Positions 24,110 to 35,000 of a stretch of DNA of 46,530 nucleotides are shown piece by piece. Made by a program: the position numbers and the translations under genes. Within the stretch, counting starts at the first letter, position 1; each line of letters begins with the position of its first letter. Under the pieces are notes generated by a model. It did not search any database, was not told the origin of the DNA, and was given only the letters and a program-made list of their open reading frames with translations. The DNA comes from a virus, in the IMG/VR virus record IMGVR_UViG_3300027659_000055, positions 1 to 46,530 of that record; one strand, 5' to 3'.

Positions 24110-24445
24110 ATGGCAACTAGCGTATATGAAGTTGTAGAAGTAGAGCTATTAGATGGCTCTACTATTTCTATGAAACCACTAAAGATCTCTTTACTTAGAG
24201 ATTTTATGAAAGAGTTTCAAAAAATTAGTGATCCAAAAATTGCAGATGATAACATCAAGTCAATGGATCTATTGTTAAGCTGTGCAACTATTGCAATGAA
24301 GCAATATAACTCAGAACTAGCAACTAAGGAGCAGTTAGAGGAAATCATGGATCTCCCAACTGTGTACAAGGTAATTGAAGTGGCTGCAGGGATTAAGTTG
24401 AATGACCCAAACGCACTGGCAGCGGCTCTAGTTGGGACGAACTAG
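24110..24445 (+). CDS. Tail assembly chaperone, short form (gpG-like)
   Basis: A 111-residue protein that would bind the tape measure protein during tail assembly. It starts MATSVYEVVEVELLDGS, with helical MKPLKISLLRDFMKEFQKIS (about 23-42) and ELATKEQLEEIMDLPTVYKVIEVAAG. It ends shortly after the slippery sequence at codon 100. Its position between the major tail protein and the tape measure, and the -1 overlapping frame behind it, are typical of the lambda G/GT arrangement. It has a strong AGGAGG ribosome site. It is the main product when no frameshift occurs. Confidence 0.8.
   Translation: MATSVYEVVEVELLDGSTISMKPLKISLLRDFMKEFQKISDPKIADDNIKSMDLLLSCATIAMKQYNSELATKEQLEEIMDLPTVYKVIEVAAGIKLNDPNALAAALVGTN
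24406..24412 (+). promoter_or_regulatory. -1 ribosomal frameshift site CCCAAAC
   Basis: The heptamer reads C-CCA-AAC in the frame of the short chaperone, so both tRNAs can re-pair one base back (CCC-AAA). The -1 frame is open from just this point (last -1 stop at 24403-24405) to 24777. A seven-pair hairpin (TCTAGTT with AACTAGA, 24427-24446) begins 14 bases downstream and contains the zero-frame stop. Confidence 0.8.
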
Positions 24446-24777
24446 ATCTTGCTGAGTTAGAATCAAGAGTATTTCTTCTAGGATTCTGGAAGAATTATTC
24501 TGAAATGGAGGAAAGTATATCAATGCCTGAACTAGTAGCAATACTAGAAGCTAAAAACGAGCAAGACTATGAAAATAAAAAGTTTTTAGCAGCGTTACAA
24601 GGTGTTAACATAGATTCTTCTTCGTCCGAAAATAAGTGGGAAGAGATAAAGGCTAGAGCTTATAGCAAAGGTGCTACATCTAATCCTAACGACATCCTTG
24701 CTCTTCAAGGCAAAGCTGCACAGCGTGCTGGCTTTGGTATTGGAAATGGCTTGGATTACGAGGTGGTAAGTAAATAA
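24406..24777 (+). CDS. Tail assembly chaperone, frameshift extension (T part)
   Basis: The -1 frame continuation of the short chaperone. After slippage, 101 codons of the first frame join 121 residues of this frame, giving a 222-residue fusion. The extension reads through SSWDELDLAELESRVFLLGFW, which contains the residues before the ATG at 24505; that ATG is unlikely to be the real start because the open frame extends unbroken upstream to the slippery site. The C-terminal part has ENKWEEIKARAYSKG and ILALQGKAAQRAGFG. In lambda the T domain contacts the tube protein while G contacts the tape measure; a similar role is inferred. Its stop overlaps the tape measure start (TAATG). Confidence 0.75.
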   Translation, partial: PKRTGSGSSWDELDLAELESRVFLLGFWKNYSEMEESISMPELVAILEAKNEQDYENKKFLAALQGVNIDSSSSENKWEEIKARAYSKGATSNPNDILALQGKAAQRAGFGIGNGLDYEVVSK

Positions 24778-27700
24778 TGGCTGAAGTAGCAAAAGGCATT
24801 ATTGATATTGAGATTAATACAGGTAGTGCTGCGTCTCAACTTCAAGCTTTGCAAACCCAGATTAATGCTTTTAATTTAGCTCTTAATAAGAGCAACAAGG
24901 CACAGGGCACTTTTGCTGCTGAATATTCTAAAGAGTTGCAAGGTGCAATTAATAAGACTGGGTTATTTACAGCAGAAACTGTTAGACTTTCAACTGCTGC
25001 CTCAACTTTAGATAAAACTTTGTCCAAGGGAAAAACATCTCTTGGGCAATTTTTTAGTGCAAAATTTAATAAAGATAGTGCTATTGCAGCAGAAACAATG
25101 GCACTTGCTGCAGAACGTGCAAAAAGACTTCAAACACAGTTTATTGCAACTTCTGGTGCTGCAAATGGTTTTCAAGAGGCTATAGCAGTTAGACCTCTTG
25201 CTGCATTCTCTTCTGAAGCTGCAGTTGCTGCTCAAAGAACTCAAATTCTTTCTAACATGTTTAAGCAGGGAACAACTCAGCTAATTAATTTTGGTAAGAA
25301 TGTTCAATGGGCTGGTCGTCAGCTTATGGTTGGCTTTACAGTACCAATGACTATTTTTGGTTCTGTTGCTGGAAAAACCTTTATGGATTTAGAAAAACAA
25401 GCAGTTGCATTTAAAAAGGTATATGGAGATATTTTTACAACTCCAGCAGAATTAAATCAAAACTTAGAAGCAGTAAAAGGTCTTGCTGCTGAATATACAA
25501 AGTATGGTATTGCAGTAAAAGATACCATTGGTCTTGCAGCACAAGCTGCTGCTGCTGGTAGACAAAATGCAGATCTTACTGATGCAGTTTCCCAAGCAAC
25601 AAGACTTGCAACACTTGGTCAAATGGATCAGAATGCAGCACTTGAAACAACTATATCTCTGCAATCTGCATTTAGATTATCTGGGCAAGATCTTGCAGAC
25701 ACCATTAACTTTTTAAATATGGTTGAAAACCAAACTGTTGTATCCTTGCAAGATATTGCTGCAGCAATTCCTAGAGTAGCACCAGTTATCCAAGGTCTTG
25801 GTGGAAACGTAAAAGATCTTACAGTATTTCTTGCAGCAATGCAAGAAGGTGGTGTAGATGCTGCTGAAGGTGCTAATGCTTTAAAGTCTGGTCTTGCATC
25901 TTTGATTAACCCAACAAAACAGGCAACTGAAATGTTGAATGGTATGGGAATTAATCTTGAAACAATTATTCAAGCAAATCGTGGAGATTTAATGGGTACT
26001 GTTCAGGCTTTTGCACAAGCTCTTGCAGGTCTAGATCAATTTTCAAGACAACAGGCATTGGAGCAGGTATTTGGTAAATTCCAGTATGCAAAACTTGGAG
26101 CACTATTTGATAATATTTCTAGAAAAGGATCTCAAGCACAACAAGTTATTGCTACCATGGGATATTCAACAGAACAGCTTGGTGCAACTGCAGACAAGGA
26201 ATTAAAGACAATTGAAGAATCTTTTGGTGTGCAATTAACAGGTGCAGTAGAAAGATTTAAATTAGCAATTGCACCTATTGGTCAATTATTTGTTCAACTT
26301 GCAATTCCAGTTGTTAACTTTATTACAAAAATTGTTGATGGATTTAATAGCCTTTCAGACGGTCAAAAGAAATTTACTGCTATTGCTGCAGTAATTATTG
26401 GTGTTGTAGTTCCAGCAGTAACAATGTTGGCAGGTCTATTTTTAAACCTTGTTGGAACACTTGCAAAAATGACACAAGGAATGGCACTGTTTTCAAAAGG
26501 TTTTATTACTGGTGGTCCAATTGGAGCATTTAAAGCATTAAGTCAAAGTTCTAAATATTTAAGTCTTGCTGAAATGGATGCAGCTATGGCTGCCCAACAA
26601 CTATCTGGTGCAAGTCAAGTTTTAAATACAACTCTTATGCAACAGGTTGGAACAGCAAATGCAGCAGCAGCAGCTATTGCAAACTTAACAAGAGCGTATA
26701 GTGCAATGGCTGCAACACAAGGTGCTGCAGGAGGACTCCCATCATTTGGAGTTGCTAGTGCTGCTGGAACTAATGCTGCACAGGGAGCTAAGACTGCTGG
26801 AATTAGAATAAGAGGAATAAGAAGAAATTCTGGTGGTGGTGTTCCTGGCGTAGGAAATACAGACACTGTTCCAGCAATGCTAACTCCTGGTGAGTTTGTT
26901 ATTAATAAAGAAGCCACTAAGGAAAATCTTGGACTACTTAAAGCAATTAATGATGGAAGTGTTAAAGGATATAATAAGGGTGGAAAGATTCCAGGAGTTC
27001 AATATTTTGGAACAAATGAAGTAGAAAGAGTAGTTCAGTCTGTTAAAGAGCTAATGAACATCTCTGGAGGATTTGGAGAATTAAATGAATCAGACTCAAA
27101 TATTCCAAGAACAATAAGAAGAAAATCTGAAAAACAACAAACAGGAAAGACAACATTTGCACATATGCAAAGAAATCTTGTAGGAGTTGAATCAGTTAGC
27201 GGAACTGGTTTTAAAGGTGGAGCACCAATTATTACTGGAAGTAGTGCAGTAGAATTTTTTGAAAACTTGTATAATTCAGATAAACAGGCTTGGTCAGACG
27301 CACAAAGGCACTACTTTGAAGCTGGTAGACTAACTGGATTTACTGGATGGAGAGTCACAGGCAATCTTGGTTTTGACATATCTAAGCATTTAAATTCTGG
27401 AGTAAACAGTACACAAGATTTAATAGACGACCTTTCAAATAGAATGAAGTCTAATAAAAATCCATATAGCACAATGCTAAATGCCATGGGGATTACATCT
27501 GAACCAAATAGGTCAACCATGGCAAAAGAAATACATGAGGAAGTGACGACAAGGTTAAGAAGAATGATTGCCACTGGAAAAACAACTTATGTAGATACTG
27601 ACTTATATAGACATATGGAAAAAGCTGTTCCAAGGGCAGTTATTAGATCTGCAAAAAAGATGAATATATCAGAAAGCATTGTTAACGAATTGTTTAGTCC

Positions 27701-30700
27701 AGAAAAAGCAGGTGGAGGAATTAGAGCTTCCGCACCAACAGCATCACAGGTAGAAGACCTAGTAAGGGCTGGAAAAATTGATGCTGAAAATGTTATTAAA
27801 ATTGTAAAAGAAGTAGATGGAAAAAAGTCGACAAAGGTAAAGTCTATATTAAAAGATTTTGTTGGAAAATCTGCTAAAGGTGGAAGGCAGACGATGCTGG
27901 ATCCATCTGGAACAAGAATGGTGGCAGCAACTTCAGGTTCAAAAGGAAGACAGGCAGTTATTCTACAACTTGCAAATCTATTAAGAAGTGCAGTCCTACT
28001 TAATTCGGGAGGACCTGTTCCAGGTACTGGAAATACAGATACGGTTCCTGCCATGCTAACACCAGGAGAATTTGTTGTAAATAAAAAAGCAACAAGTCAA
28101 AATCAACAACTTCTTGAAATGATGAATGGTGGAAGTGTTAAAGGATATGCACTTGGTGGAATAGTTACTGGTGCAAAGGCTTTGGCTAGTTCTAGAGCTG
28201 GAAAGAATGTTGGATCTATGGTTGGAGGCATCGCTGGATTTGAGGCTGGATCTAGTTTAACTGGTGGAAATATGCTTGGAGGATTGCTTGGAGGAGCGGT
28301 TGTATCAGCACTTCCTAAATTAGCTGCAGGACTTGCTTCAGCAATTGGAGTATCTACTGCATCCCTTATTGGAATTACTGCCCCACTTGCCCTTGCTGGT
28401 TTTGCTATATATAAATTAAATAAAAGTTTGGATGAAGCAAGAAAGTCTGGTGCAGAGTTGTCAGAGGCAATGTATGGTTCTTCTAAAACAGTAAAGGCAA
28501 TGGCAGATGCTTTTGGAAGAGAAACTAATGCTACTGCATTAAGAAGAAAGGCTGTAGAAAAAGCTGGTGGACAAGAAATTACTCCAGAGGCTGTAACAGC
28601 TTCTGGTGAGTTTATGAAAACAGAAGCAGCTTCTCAAATTATAAAAGATTTAGAACTTGTTAAAAAATCTGGAGAAGATGTAGCATTAGCTTTAAGAAAT
28701 CAACTTGCATCTTCTATAATTTCAGGTGCAATAACTCCAGAAGAAGCTAAAGCAATTGCCATCGATATGGGCAAGGCTATTGGAGATGAAAAAGTTTCGA
28801 TAAGGGTTGCTGGACAACTTGCTACATTATTAGGTCCTGGTGGAGAAAAGATTAGAGATAATATTATAGAAATAACTGCAGAAATTAGTCCAAAAATTAA
28901 TAGTCAAAAAATTAAAAATGATGCAGAAGAAGCCTACAATAGTTTAAATATTGCACAAAAATTTGGAGAACTCTTTACAGGTGGAAAAGAAAGCTTTGTT
29001 GAGCAATTTTCAATTGATAAAATTGCTGAAGAAAATGCTTCAGCCCTTACTAAAGAAGCAGAGGCAAGAGCTTTATTAAATTTAGCATATGAAGAAGGAA
29101 CAATAACTCTTAAAAAATATTTAGAACAAGAAGGAAAGATCACTTCTGGTGCAAGTGTAAGAGAAGAAATTGTCAATAATGCAAATGCAATAGCTTCAGG
29201 ATATAAGACTTATGATGAAATGATCGGAAAAATACAGGATACTGCAAAAGAACTTCAAAATCTAGAAGGATATACCACTGGTGGTTCAGGAACATTGACA
29301 CCTGGAGAACAAGCTGCAATTGAAATCCAAGGTGCTTCTGCAGCTGAAAGAATTCTTCCAGGATCTGAAGAATTTAGAAAATACCTTGAACCAGCAAAGG
29401 TAGCATTTAAACAAGAGTTAGAAAATAGCGGATTCCTTCCAGAAGCAGCACAGGCTATGGTTGATGGTATAGAAAATAATCTTACACAAACTGATGTAAG
29501 AATTTTTGATAAATTTATTTCAGGACAAATTCCTCAAAATGGATATGATATTTTAATAAGACTTCAGGCTGCTGGAGATCTTACTGCAGAAGACATTGAT
29601 AGAATTGGGACAGAGCTTACAGCTATAAATACAATTCCAAATATTGATAAAATTCTTAATTTTAATATGAGCGATGAAGTTGACTTAACAGAACTTTATG
29701 ATGATTATATGGCTTTAGAAGAAACTCCAGACATGTATAAAGGTATTAGTATTAAGGATGAATTTTCAGATACTTTAGATGCTTTCGGAATGAAGTATGA
29801 AGAATTGATGGCATTGCCTAATCAAGAAAAAATTGTTTTATTGAGAAATATTCAAACTTATGAAACAATTACTACCGCAATTAATTTAGAAAAAGAAAGA
29901 CCTGGTGGATATGTAGACGCTGGAATGACAAATCAAAGAGTTACTGCAGCTAATGCTCTAAATAGTGCAATAAAGGCTGCAACTCAGCCTGTTACAGGAG
30001 GAACCACAGCCCCATCTGGTGGCGGTGGCTCTGGTAAGCAAACTCTTGCAGAATATATTAAAGAATTTAAGGCTGCAACAAAAGCAAAAATGGATTACTT
30101 TAAAGCTACTAATCATATTCTTGGAACATCAAAGCAAGAAGCTCTTGCTTTAATTGATACTGAAATGTATTTAAAGGCTAATGCAGCACAAAGAAAAACA
30201 CTTATTGCCCTTGCAGAAAAGCAGTTAAAAATTCAAAGAGCAACAGCATTCCTTGCAATGACTACAGAAGAAAAAACTTTACTAAGGTTAGATATGCAAG
30301 AAAAGGTTTTAGATAAAAAGTCTCAAAAAGAAGAAAAAGCTTTGAGAGAAAAGCAAAGGGAAATGGAGCTTAACGATAGAGCACTTGAAGACCTTGCTGA
30401 AAAAGAAGATGCTGTAAATGAAGCATATGATGCAAGATTTGAAGCTTTAGACAAAATTTCAGAAGCAAATGATAGAATTGCAGAACAAGATCGTTCAAGA
30501 ATAAGTCTTGCTAGTGCTCTTGCTTCGGGAGACATTGCAGCAGCAGCAAATGCAGCAAATGAAATGCAGCAACAAAATGCACAGTATCAAATTGAAGATA
30601 CAAGGGCAGCTCTTGAAGAACAAAGGCAAAGAGACTTAGAATCTTTAACAGTTTCTGTAAATGGAAAACTTATGACAAGAAATGATCTTGAAGCTGCAAA

Positions 30701-31469
30701 TAAGGCTATTCAAGCAGAAGTCGAAGTTATTCAAGATAGAATGTTTGATCTTGAAACTAAAAGATTAAAAATATCACAAGACCGTGCTCAAACAGAACTT
30801 AAAACTTACTTGCTACAACAAAAACAAACAATTGAAGCATTAAAGTATAAAGAAATTAATGGAGAGCTAACAAAAAAACAAAAGAAATTCTTAAGCAACC
30901 TTGTTATAGATTTTAATGCACTTGCACAATCCTATAATGCAGACAATGCTGGAACTAAAACAGATTTTGCAATGCAAAACTATGGAGGAGTTATTTCTAA
31001 AATGGCTTTTGGTGGAGTTGCATACAAAGGTTCAACAGAATCTCCTCCTGCATTAAGAATGAATTATGGAAGCACTGTTCCAGGAATAGGAATGATTGAC
31101 AAAGTTCCAGCACTACTAACCCCTGGAGAATTTGTTGTAAGAAAGTCTGTTGCAAAACAGTATGGAGGATTCTTAGAGAATCTAAATGGTCAAGTATTCC
31201 CAGGAATTGGTGGACAGAATGCTGTTCCTACAAATAATTTCTTAGATGGAATTGGATCCCCAAGGTATACTATTCCAGAAAATTCAACTTCTAATATACC
31301 AGTTAATAGTCCAAACGTTGTTTCAACTTCTTCACCAATGTATAATAGTACATATAACGTAAATGTAAATGTATCTGGAACAAATGCATCACCAGATGAT
31401 ATTGCAAATGTAGTTATGGCAAAACTTTCTCAACAAAATAGAGGGAATTTAAGGAGTAGTAGATATTAA
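24777..31469 (+). CDS. Tail tape measure protein (TP901 core type)
   Basis: A 2230-residue protein that sets tail length. A TP901-type core lies at about 165-385, with NVQWAGRQLMVGFTVPM, AKVYGDIF-like helices, and AGRQNADLTDAVSQATRLATL. A hydrophobic segment lies near 530-560 (TAIAAVIIGVVVPAVTMLAG), and a Gly/Ala-rich hydrophobic region near 1130-1205. Three copies of a GNTDTVPAMLTPGEFVVNK-type motif occur at 689, 1081 and 2101. A charged coiled coil spans roughly 1840-2000. By the usual 1.5 angstrom per residue rule the tail would be near 330 nm, less if the inserted modules do not contribute. The start overlaps the chaperone stop. Confidence 0.93.
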   Translation: MAEVAKGIIDIEINTGSAASQLQALQTQINAFNLALNKSNKAQGTFAAEYSKELQGAINKTGLFTAETVRLSTAASTLDKTLSKGKTSLGQFFSAKFNKDSAIAAETMALAAERAKRLQTQFIATSGAANGFQEAIAVRPLAAFSSEAAVAAQRTQILSNMFKQGTTQLINFGKNVQWAGRQLMVGFTVPMTIFGSVAGKTFMDLEKQAVAFKKVYGDIFTTPAELNQNLEAVKGLAAEYTKYGIAVKDTIGLAAQAAAAGRQNADLTDAVSQATRLATLGQMDQNAALETTISLQSAFRLSGQDLADTINFLNMVENQTVVSLQDIAAAIPRVAPVIQGLGGNVKDLTVFLAAMQEGGVDAAEGANALKSGLASLINPTKQATEMLNGMGINLETIIQANRGDLMGTVQAFAQALAGLDQFSRQQALEQVFGKFQYAKLGALFDNISRKGSQAQQVIATMGYSTEQLGATADKELKTIEESFGVQLTGAVERFKLAIAPIGQLFVQLAIPVVNFITKIVDGFNSLSDGQKKFTAIAAVIIGVVVPAVTMLAGLFLNLVGTLAKMTQGMALFSKGFITGGPIGAFKALSQSSKYLSLAEMDAAMAAQQLSGASQVLNTTLMQQVGTANAAAAAIANLTRAYSAMAATQGAAGGLPSFGVASAAGTNAAQGAKTAGIRIRGIRRNSGGGVPGVGNTDTVPAMLTPGEFVINKEATKENLGLLKAINDGSVKGYNKGGKIPGVQYFGTNEVERVVQSVKELMNISGGFGELNESDSNIPRTIRRKSEKQQTGKTTFAHMQRNLVGVESVSGTGFKGGAPIITGSSAVEFFENLYNSDKQAWSDAQRHYFEAGRLTGFTGWRVTGNLGFDISKHLNSGVNSTQDLIDDLSNRMKSNKNPYSTMLNAMGITSEPNRSTMAKEIHEEVTTRLRRMIATGKTTYVDTDLYRHMEKAVPRAVIRSAKKMNISESIVNELFSPEKAGGGIRASAPTASQVEDLVRAGKIDAENVIKIVKEVDGKKSTKVKSILKDFVGKSAKGGRQTMLDPSGTRMVAATSGSKGRQAVILQLANLLRSAVLLNSGGPVPGTGNTDTVPAMLTPGEFVVNKKATSQNQQLLEMMNGGSVKGYALGGIVTGAKALASSRAGKNVGSMVGGIAGFEAGSSLTGGNMLGGLLGGAVVSALPKLAAGLASAIGVSTASLIGITAPLALAGFAIYKLNKSLDEARKSGAELSEAMYGSSKTVKAMADAFGRETNATALRRKAVEKAGGQEITPEAVTASGEFMKTEAASQIIKDLELVKKSGEDVALALRNQLASSIISGAITPEEAKAIAIDMGKAIGDEKVSIRVAGQLATLLGPGGEKIRDNIIEITAEISPKINSQKIKNDAEEAYNSLNIAQKFGELFTGGKESFVEQFSIDKIAEENASALTKEAEARALLNLAYEEGTITLKKYLEQEGKITSGASVREEIVNNANAIASGYKTYDEMIGKIQDTAKELQNLEGYTTGGSGTLTPGEQAAIEIQGASAAERILPGSEEFRKYLEPAKVAFKQELENSGFLPEAAQAMVDGIENNLTQTDVRIFDKFISGQIPQNGYDILIRLQAAGDLTAEDIDRIGTELTAINTIPNIDKILNFNMSDEVDLTELYDDYMALEETPDMYKGISIKDEFSDTLDAFGMKYEELMALPNQEKIVLLRNIQTYETITTAINLEKERPGGYVDAGMTNQRVTAANALNSAIKAATQPVTGGTTAPSGGGGSGKQTLAEYIKEFKAATKAKMDYFKATNHILGTSKQEALALIDTEMYLKANAAQRKTLIALAEKQLKIQRATAFLAMTTEEKTLLRLDMQEKVLDKKSQKEEKALREKQREMELNDRALEDLAEKEDAVNEAYDARFEALDKISEANDRIAEQDRSRISLASALASGDIAAAANAANEMQQQNAQYQIEDTRAALEEQRQRDLESLTVSVNGKLMTRNDLEAANKAIQAEVEVIQDRMFDLETKRLKISQDRAQTELKTYLLQQKQTIEALKYKEINGELTKKQKKFLSNLVIDFNALAQSYNADNAGTKTDFAMQNYGGVISKMAFGGVAYKGSTESPPALRMNYGSTVPGIGMIDKVPALLTPGEFVVRKSVAKQYGGFLENLNGQVFPGIGGQNAVPTNNFLDGIGSPRYTIPENSTSNIPVNSPNVVSTSSPMYNSTYNVNVNVSGTNASPDDIANVVMAKLSQQNRGNLRSSRY
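26841..26984 (+). repeat. Tape measure repeat copy 1 (DTVPAMLTPGEFV motif)
   Basis: The copy encodes residues 689-736, starting VPGVGNTDTVPAMLTPGEFV and ending GSVKGYNKGG. It is 48 residues long, like copy 2, with recognisable DNA similarity. The motif is common in tape measure proteins of several siphoviruses and may be a hinge or a cleavage or membrane-contact element; the function is unknown. Confidence 0.85.
28017..28160 (+). repeat. Tape measure repeat copy 2
   Basis: The copy encodes residues 1081-1128, starting VPGTGNTDTVPAMLTPGEFV and ending GSVKGYALGG. It is nearly identical at protein level to copy 1, and together they bracket a module of about 340 residues. Confidence 0.85.
31077..31214 (+). 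repeat. Tape measure repeat copy 3 (diverged)
   Basis: The copy encodes residues 2101-2146, starting VPGIGMIDKVPALLTPGEFV. It is less similar to copies 1 and 2 and lies close to the C-terminus, after the coiled coil. Confidence 0.8.
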
Positions 31470-32056
31470 TGGTTAGTAGTGCATATTTAAGTGCTAGAAA
31501 AAAGTGGATAAGACCACAGGCAGTTATTTTCTCTAATAATTCTGGAGGAATTTTAGATGGTGTCCCACAAATTTCTGGAATTGAAAGAGAAGACTTTATA
31601 ATCCTTTCTGACCATAATAGAAGTGATATTGCATTTAGTACCAATAGACTTGAAAATAGAAAAAGAATGGTAAATGGTCATATGCGTTCTTATCATATTG
31701 CAGATAAGATGAATATATCTTTTTCTTATAATCTAATTCCTTCCAGGTCTTATGACGGAGATCCAGAGTTTGATAGCAATGGTGCTGCTACGATATCTGG
31801 ACTGTCAGAATATACAGCAGATGGTGGTGCTGGTGGTGCAGAACTTTTAGATTGGTACAATTCTAATCCTGGATCTTTTTATATGTTCCTGTCTTATGAT
31901 ATTCCACAAAATTTTTCCGTAGGCGTATATGACAAACTAGATAAGTACTCAGATGTTCTAGAAGTTTTTGTTTCAGACTTTAGTTATAATGTTGTTAAAA
32001 GAGGCGGAACTAACCACGATCTTTGGGATATTTCTATTTCTCTTGAGGAAGTATAA
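31469..32056 (+). CDS. Distal tail-like protein
   Basis: A 195-residue beta-rich protein directly after the tape measure gene, the usual place of distal tail or tail-tip adaptor proteins. It opens MVSSAYLSARKKWIRP and contains NRKRMVNGHMRSYHIADKMNI near 65-85, a Gly-rich loop (TADGGAGGAEL), and a C-terminal LEVFVSDFSYNVVKRG strand pair. It would form the ring at the end of the tube to which the hub and fibres attach. No catalytic motif. The start is coupled to the tape measure stop (TAATG). The name rests on position and a fitting strand-rich sequence. Confidence 0.55.
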   Translation: MVSSAYLSARKKWIRPQAVIFSNNSGGILDGVPQISGIEREDFIILSDHNRSDIAFSTNRLENRKRMVNGHMRSYHIADKMNISFSYNLIPSRSYDGDPEFDSNGAATISGLSEYTADGGAGGAELLDWYNSNPGSFYMFLSYDIPQNFSVGVYDKLDKYSDVLEVFVSDFSYNVVKRGGTNHDLWDISISLEEV

Positions 32057-35000
32057 TGTTTTCAGATAGCGATTTAATAAACCATCTTCAAACAAAAAAT
32101 AGTATTGATATTGATTCCTTAATCATTGCTGAATGGAATCAAAATGATTTATTAAACCTTGATAATTATGGAAACTATAGATATAGACCAGATAGTTCAA
32201 GCGTTGTTTATAGAACGTTGTATCCAGAGTATGACTCCCAAGATAATGCAAATGTGTATGTAGATGCTTTGGAGTCAACATCTATTTCTCAATATAAAAC
32301 AGAAGATCCAAACGAACCATTTACATTTCTTAAAGCAGATACAAGTAGAGAACTTTACTATTCCTTAAAAGATTGCATTAAGCCATTTAGACCAAGGTCT
32401 GGCATTAATAAAATTCTTTATCTTGCAAGTACTAACAACATTAACAATGAGCAATTTGTTGATAGCATCAGGTCTGGAAAAAGACCAAGATATTATTTTT
32501 CCTCAAGGTTTGATAAATTTAAGTATTGGAATTCTTTTAGAAACGAGTCTGGAGAAGAGTTTGGCATATCAAGCACTGCTTCAACAGCTTTTACTACAGG
32601 AGATGCATCTTACAAAATAAATGACTGTGCCCCTTTTGTTGTTTACAAAAATGATGTTGCAACAAATAGAATAGTTGTAAAAATGCAAACTAATTTAGCA
32701 GATCCAACTGCAGTAGGAGTTGATGGAGAATTCCTAGTTCCTGGAACAATTAGGAGTAATAATAATTTAATTACAGACCCACTTCAAGATATAAGAAAAT
32801 CATCAGTTCCAAAAAGATGGAGAATTCAGTACCTTGATTCAAATAATAACTGGACAAATGCAGTAACATTTAATGAAACTTCTACAAGAAGAGACGGTTC
32901 AAGAATTGTTCCTTGGGACGGTCATGTAGAAATTTATTATGGGGTGAAGATACCTGAAGCCTACAAGACAAATTTTCATTTGTATGGATATTTAGACACA
33001 GTAGATCAGTTACCAGATGCAATTTATGTAAATAGAAATGTTGTAAATGGTGATGCCTATATTGTTGGAAGTTCAACAACACAGGCAGGAACGTTATATA
33101 TTTGGAACTCAGAAGATCAAGAGTGGGCTTCTCACCAGGTAGAATATGGATTTTCTTTACTAGAAGATGACGATACAAAAAGAGTTGGATTAATTAAAAA
33201 AACATTAAATCCAGACTATTTTGTTGTAGAGGGTCTTAATACTTATCGAGACTTTGTTTTTATAAAAGGAATAAGAGTTGTTGTAGAAACAATGTATGCT
33301 CCAAATAGAACTTTTGAATTAATTGAATTATCTCCAAGATTAAAAGTTGACATTACAGACTATGTTTTAAGTTATGATATTAATAAAAACCTTATGGCAA
33401 CAGACTTTGGTCTTCCAGTTGGAGGACTTGTAGCTTCTACTGGTGGAATTAATTTATCAAACCATGATGGTGTATTTACAGAGTTAAATACTTTTAATAC
33501 TACCACTAAAGCTGGAAGTATTATTGCAAGCAATCTTAAGCCACAAATTAAATTTGATTTTTATGAAGCCATTTTAGATGTTAATGGATATGATAAGTTT
33601 ATTCCATTAAAAACTTTTTATTCAGAAAATGCTGCAGTTGCTACCAGTGGTATGCAAGATGTTTCATTAAATTTAAGAGATGCATATTTTATTTTAGAGT
33701 CAAATAATGCCACTCCAATATTTTTACAAAACTGTACATTAACTATGGCAGTTGCATTGCTATTAGACAATATTGGTTTTAGTAACTATGTGTTTAAAAA
33801 TATTAACACTGCAAATGATCCAGTAGTTCCGTTTTTCTTTGTTGAGCCAGATGTTTCAGTTGCAGAAGTTTTACAAAGACTTGCACAAGCTACTCAGACT
33901 GCTATGTTTTTTGACGAGTATAACAACTTTGTAATTATGCCAAAAGAATACTTGATGCCAGATGTTTCTGTAAGAGAAGACAACTCTGCAATTTCTGAAA
34001 GACTAACTACACTTTATGGACAAAAAACTGGAAACATTGTTCCAAACATTGAAACTATTGGCGGATTTGAAACAAAGATTTTAAATGATGGTCAAATAAA
34101 CTATAAAACAAGATACATTCAAAGAGAAGTTTCAAAATTAGAACAGGCAAGCTTAAGTCTTAGTGAAAGAACTTATGGATATAAAAGTGCAATTCTTTGG
34201 GAGCTTGGAGATCAACAACAGACAAGAACCATAAATCAGCCAACAGGAAATGCTGGATATGCACTAGGAGCAGTCCCACTTGGAACTAGTCTGGGCAGCA
34301 TTGCCCCGTTTGTAGAAAATCATCAAATAAAGAATAATGTTATATATGTTGGAGAAAGTGCTTTCTGGCTTCCAAGATTTCAAGGATATTTATATGCAAA
34401 TGGAGAAATTATAAGATACGATGCACAAGAGTATCATGTAACTGGATCTGGAGATGTTTGGATAACAAATAACAACGAGTATCAAAAATATTTTTCAAAA
34501 CTTCCATTTAATGGAAAAATGCTTCTTACTGGAAACCTTAGAATTTATACAGAGCCATATTACGAAAATGCAACAGGTGCAAATTTTGAAGAATTGGAAG
34601 AAAACGTTAGACTTAAAAATGGTCCAGTAAGGTCTCATGGTAGAGGACAGTTTGGAACTAACATAGTTAGTCATTCTGCAGGTCTGAATGAAGCTTATTG
34701 GGCAAATATTAATAACAGACAGTCTTTTAGAATGGATTCAAGCAAAATTTTTAGCACAACCCCAATAGAAAACTTGACAAATGATCCTGTATCAGCATCA
34801 GTCGTGTCAGCATCAGTGTATCCTCTTGGAAACGATTCGGTTTCTGCATCAACTTCTTTTATAAATAGTAAAATTGCCAATTTTATGAAAAAGTCTACAA
34901 GGTCAGAAGGATTTGTTAGCTATAATCAGCAAGATGTTGCAGGAATTCAATCATCTGCACTAGTTTTTAATGGACCATATCCAGTACCAGCCCTAGCAGG

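Noticed and set aside
24505-24777. A separate gene starting at ATG 24505
   Set aside because: The same frame is open upstream to the slippery site, and gene order matches frameshifted tail chaperones, so a stand-alone gene is less likely.
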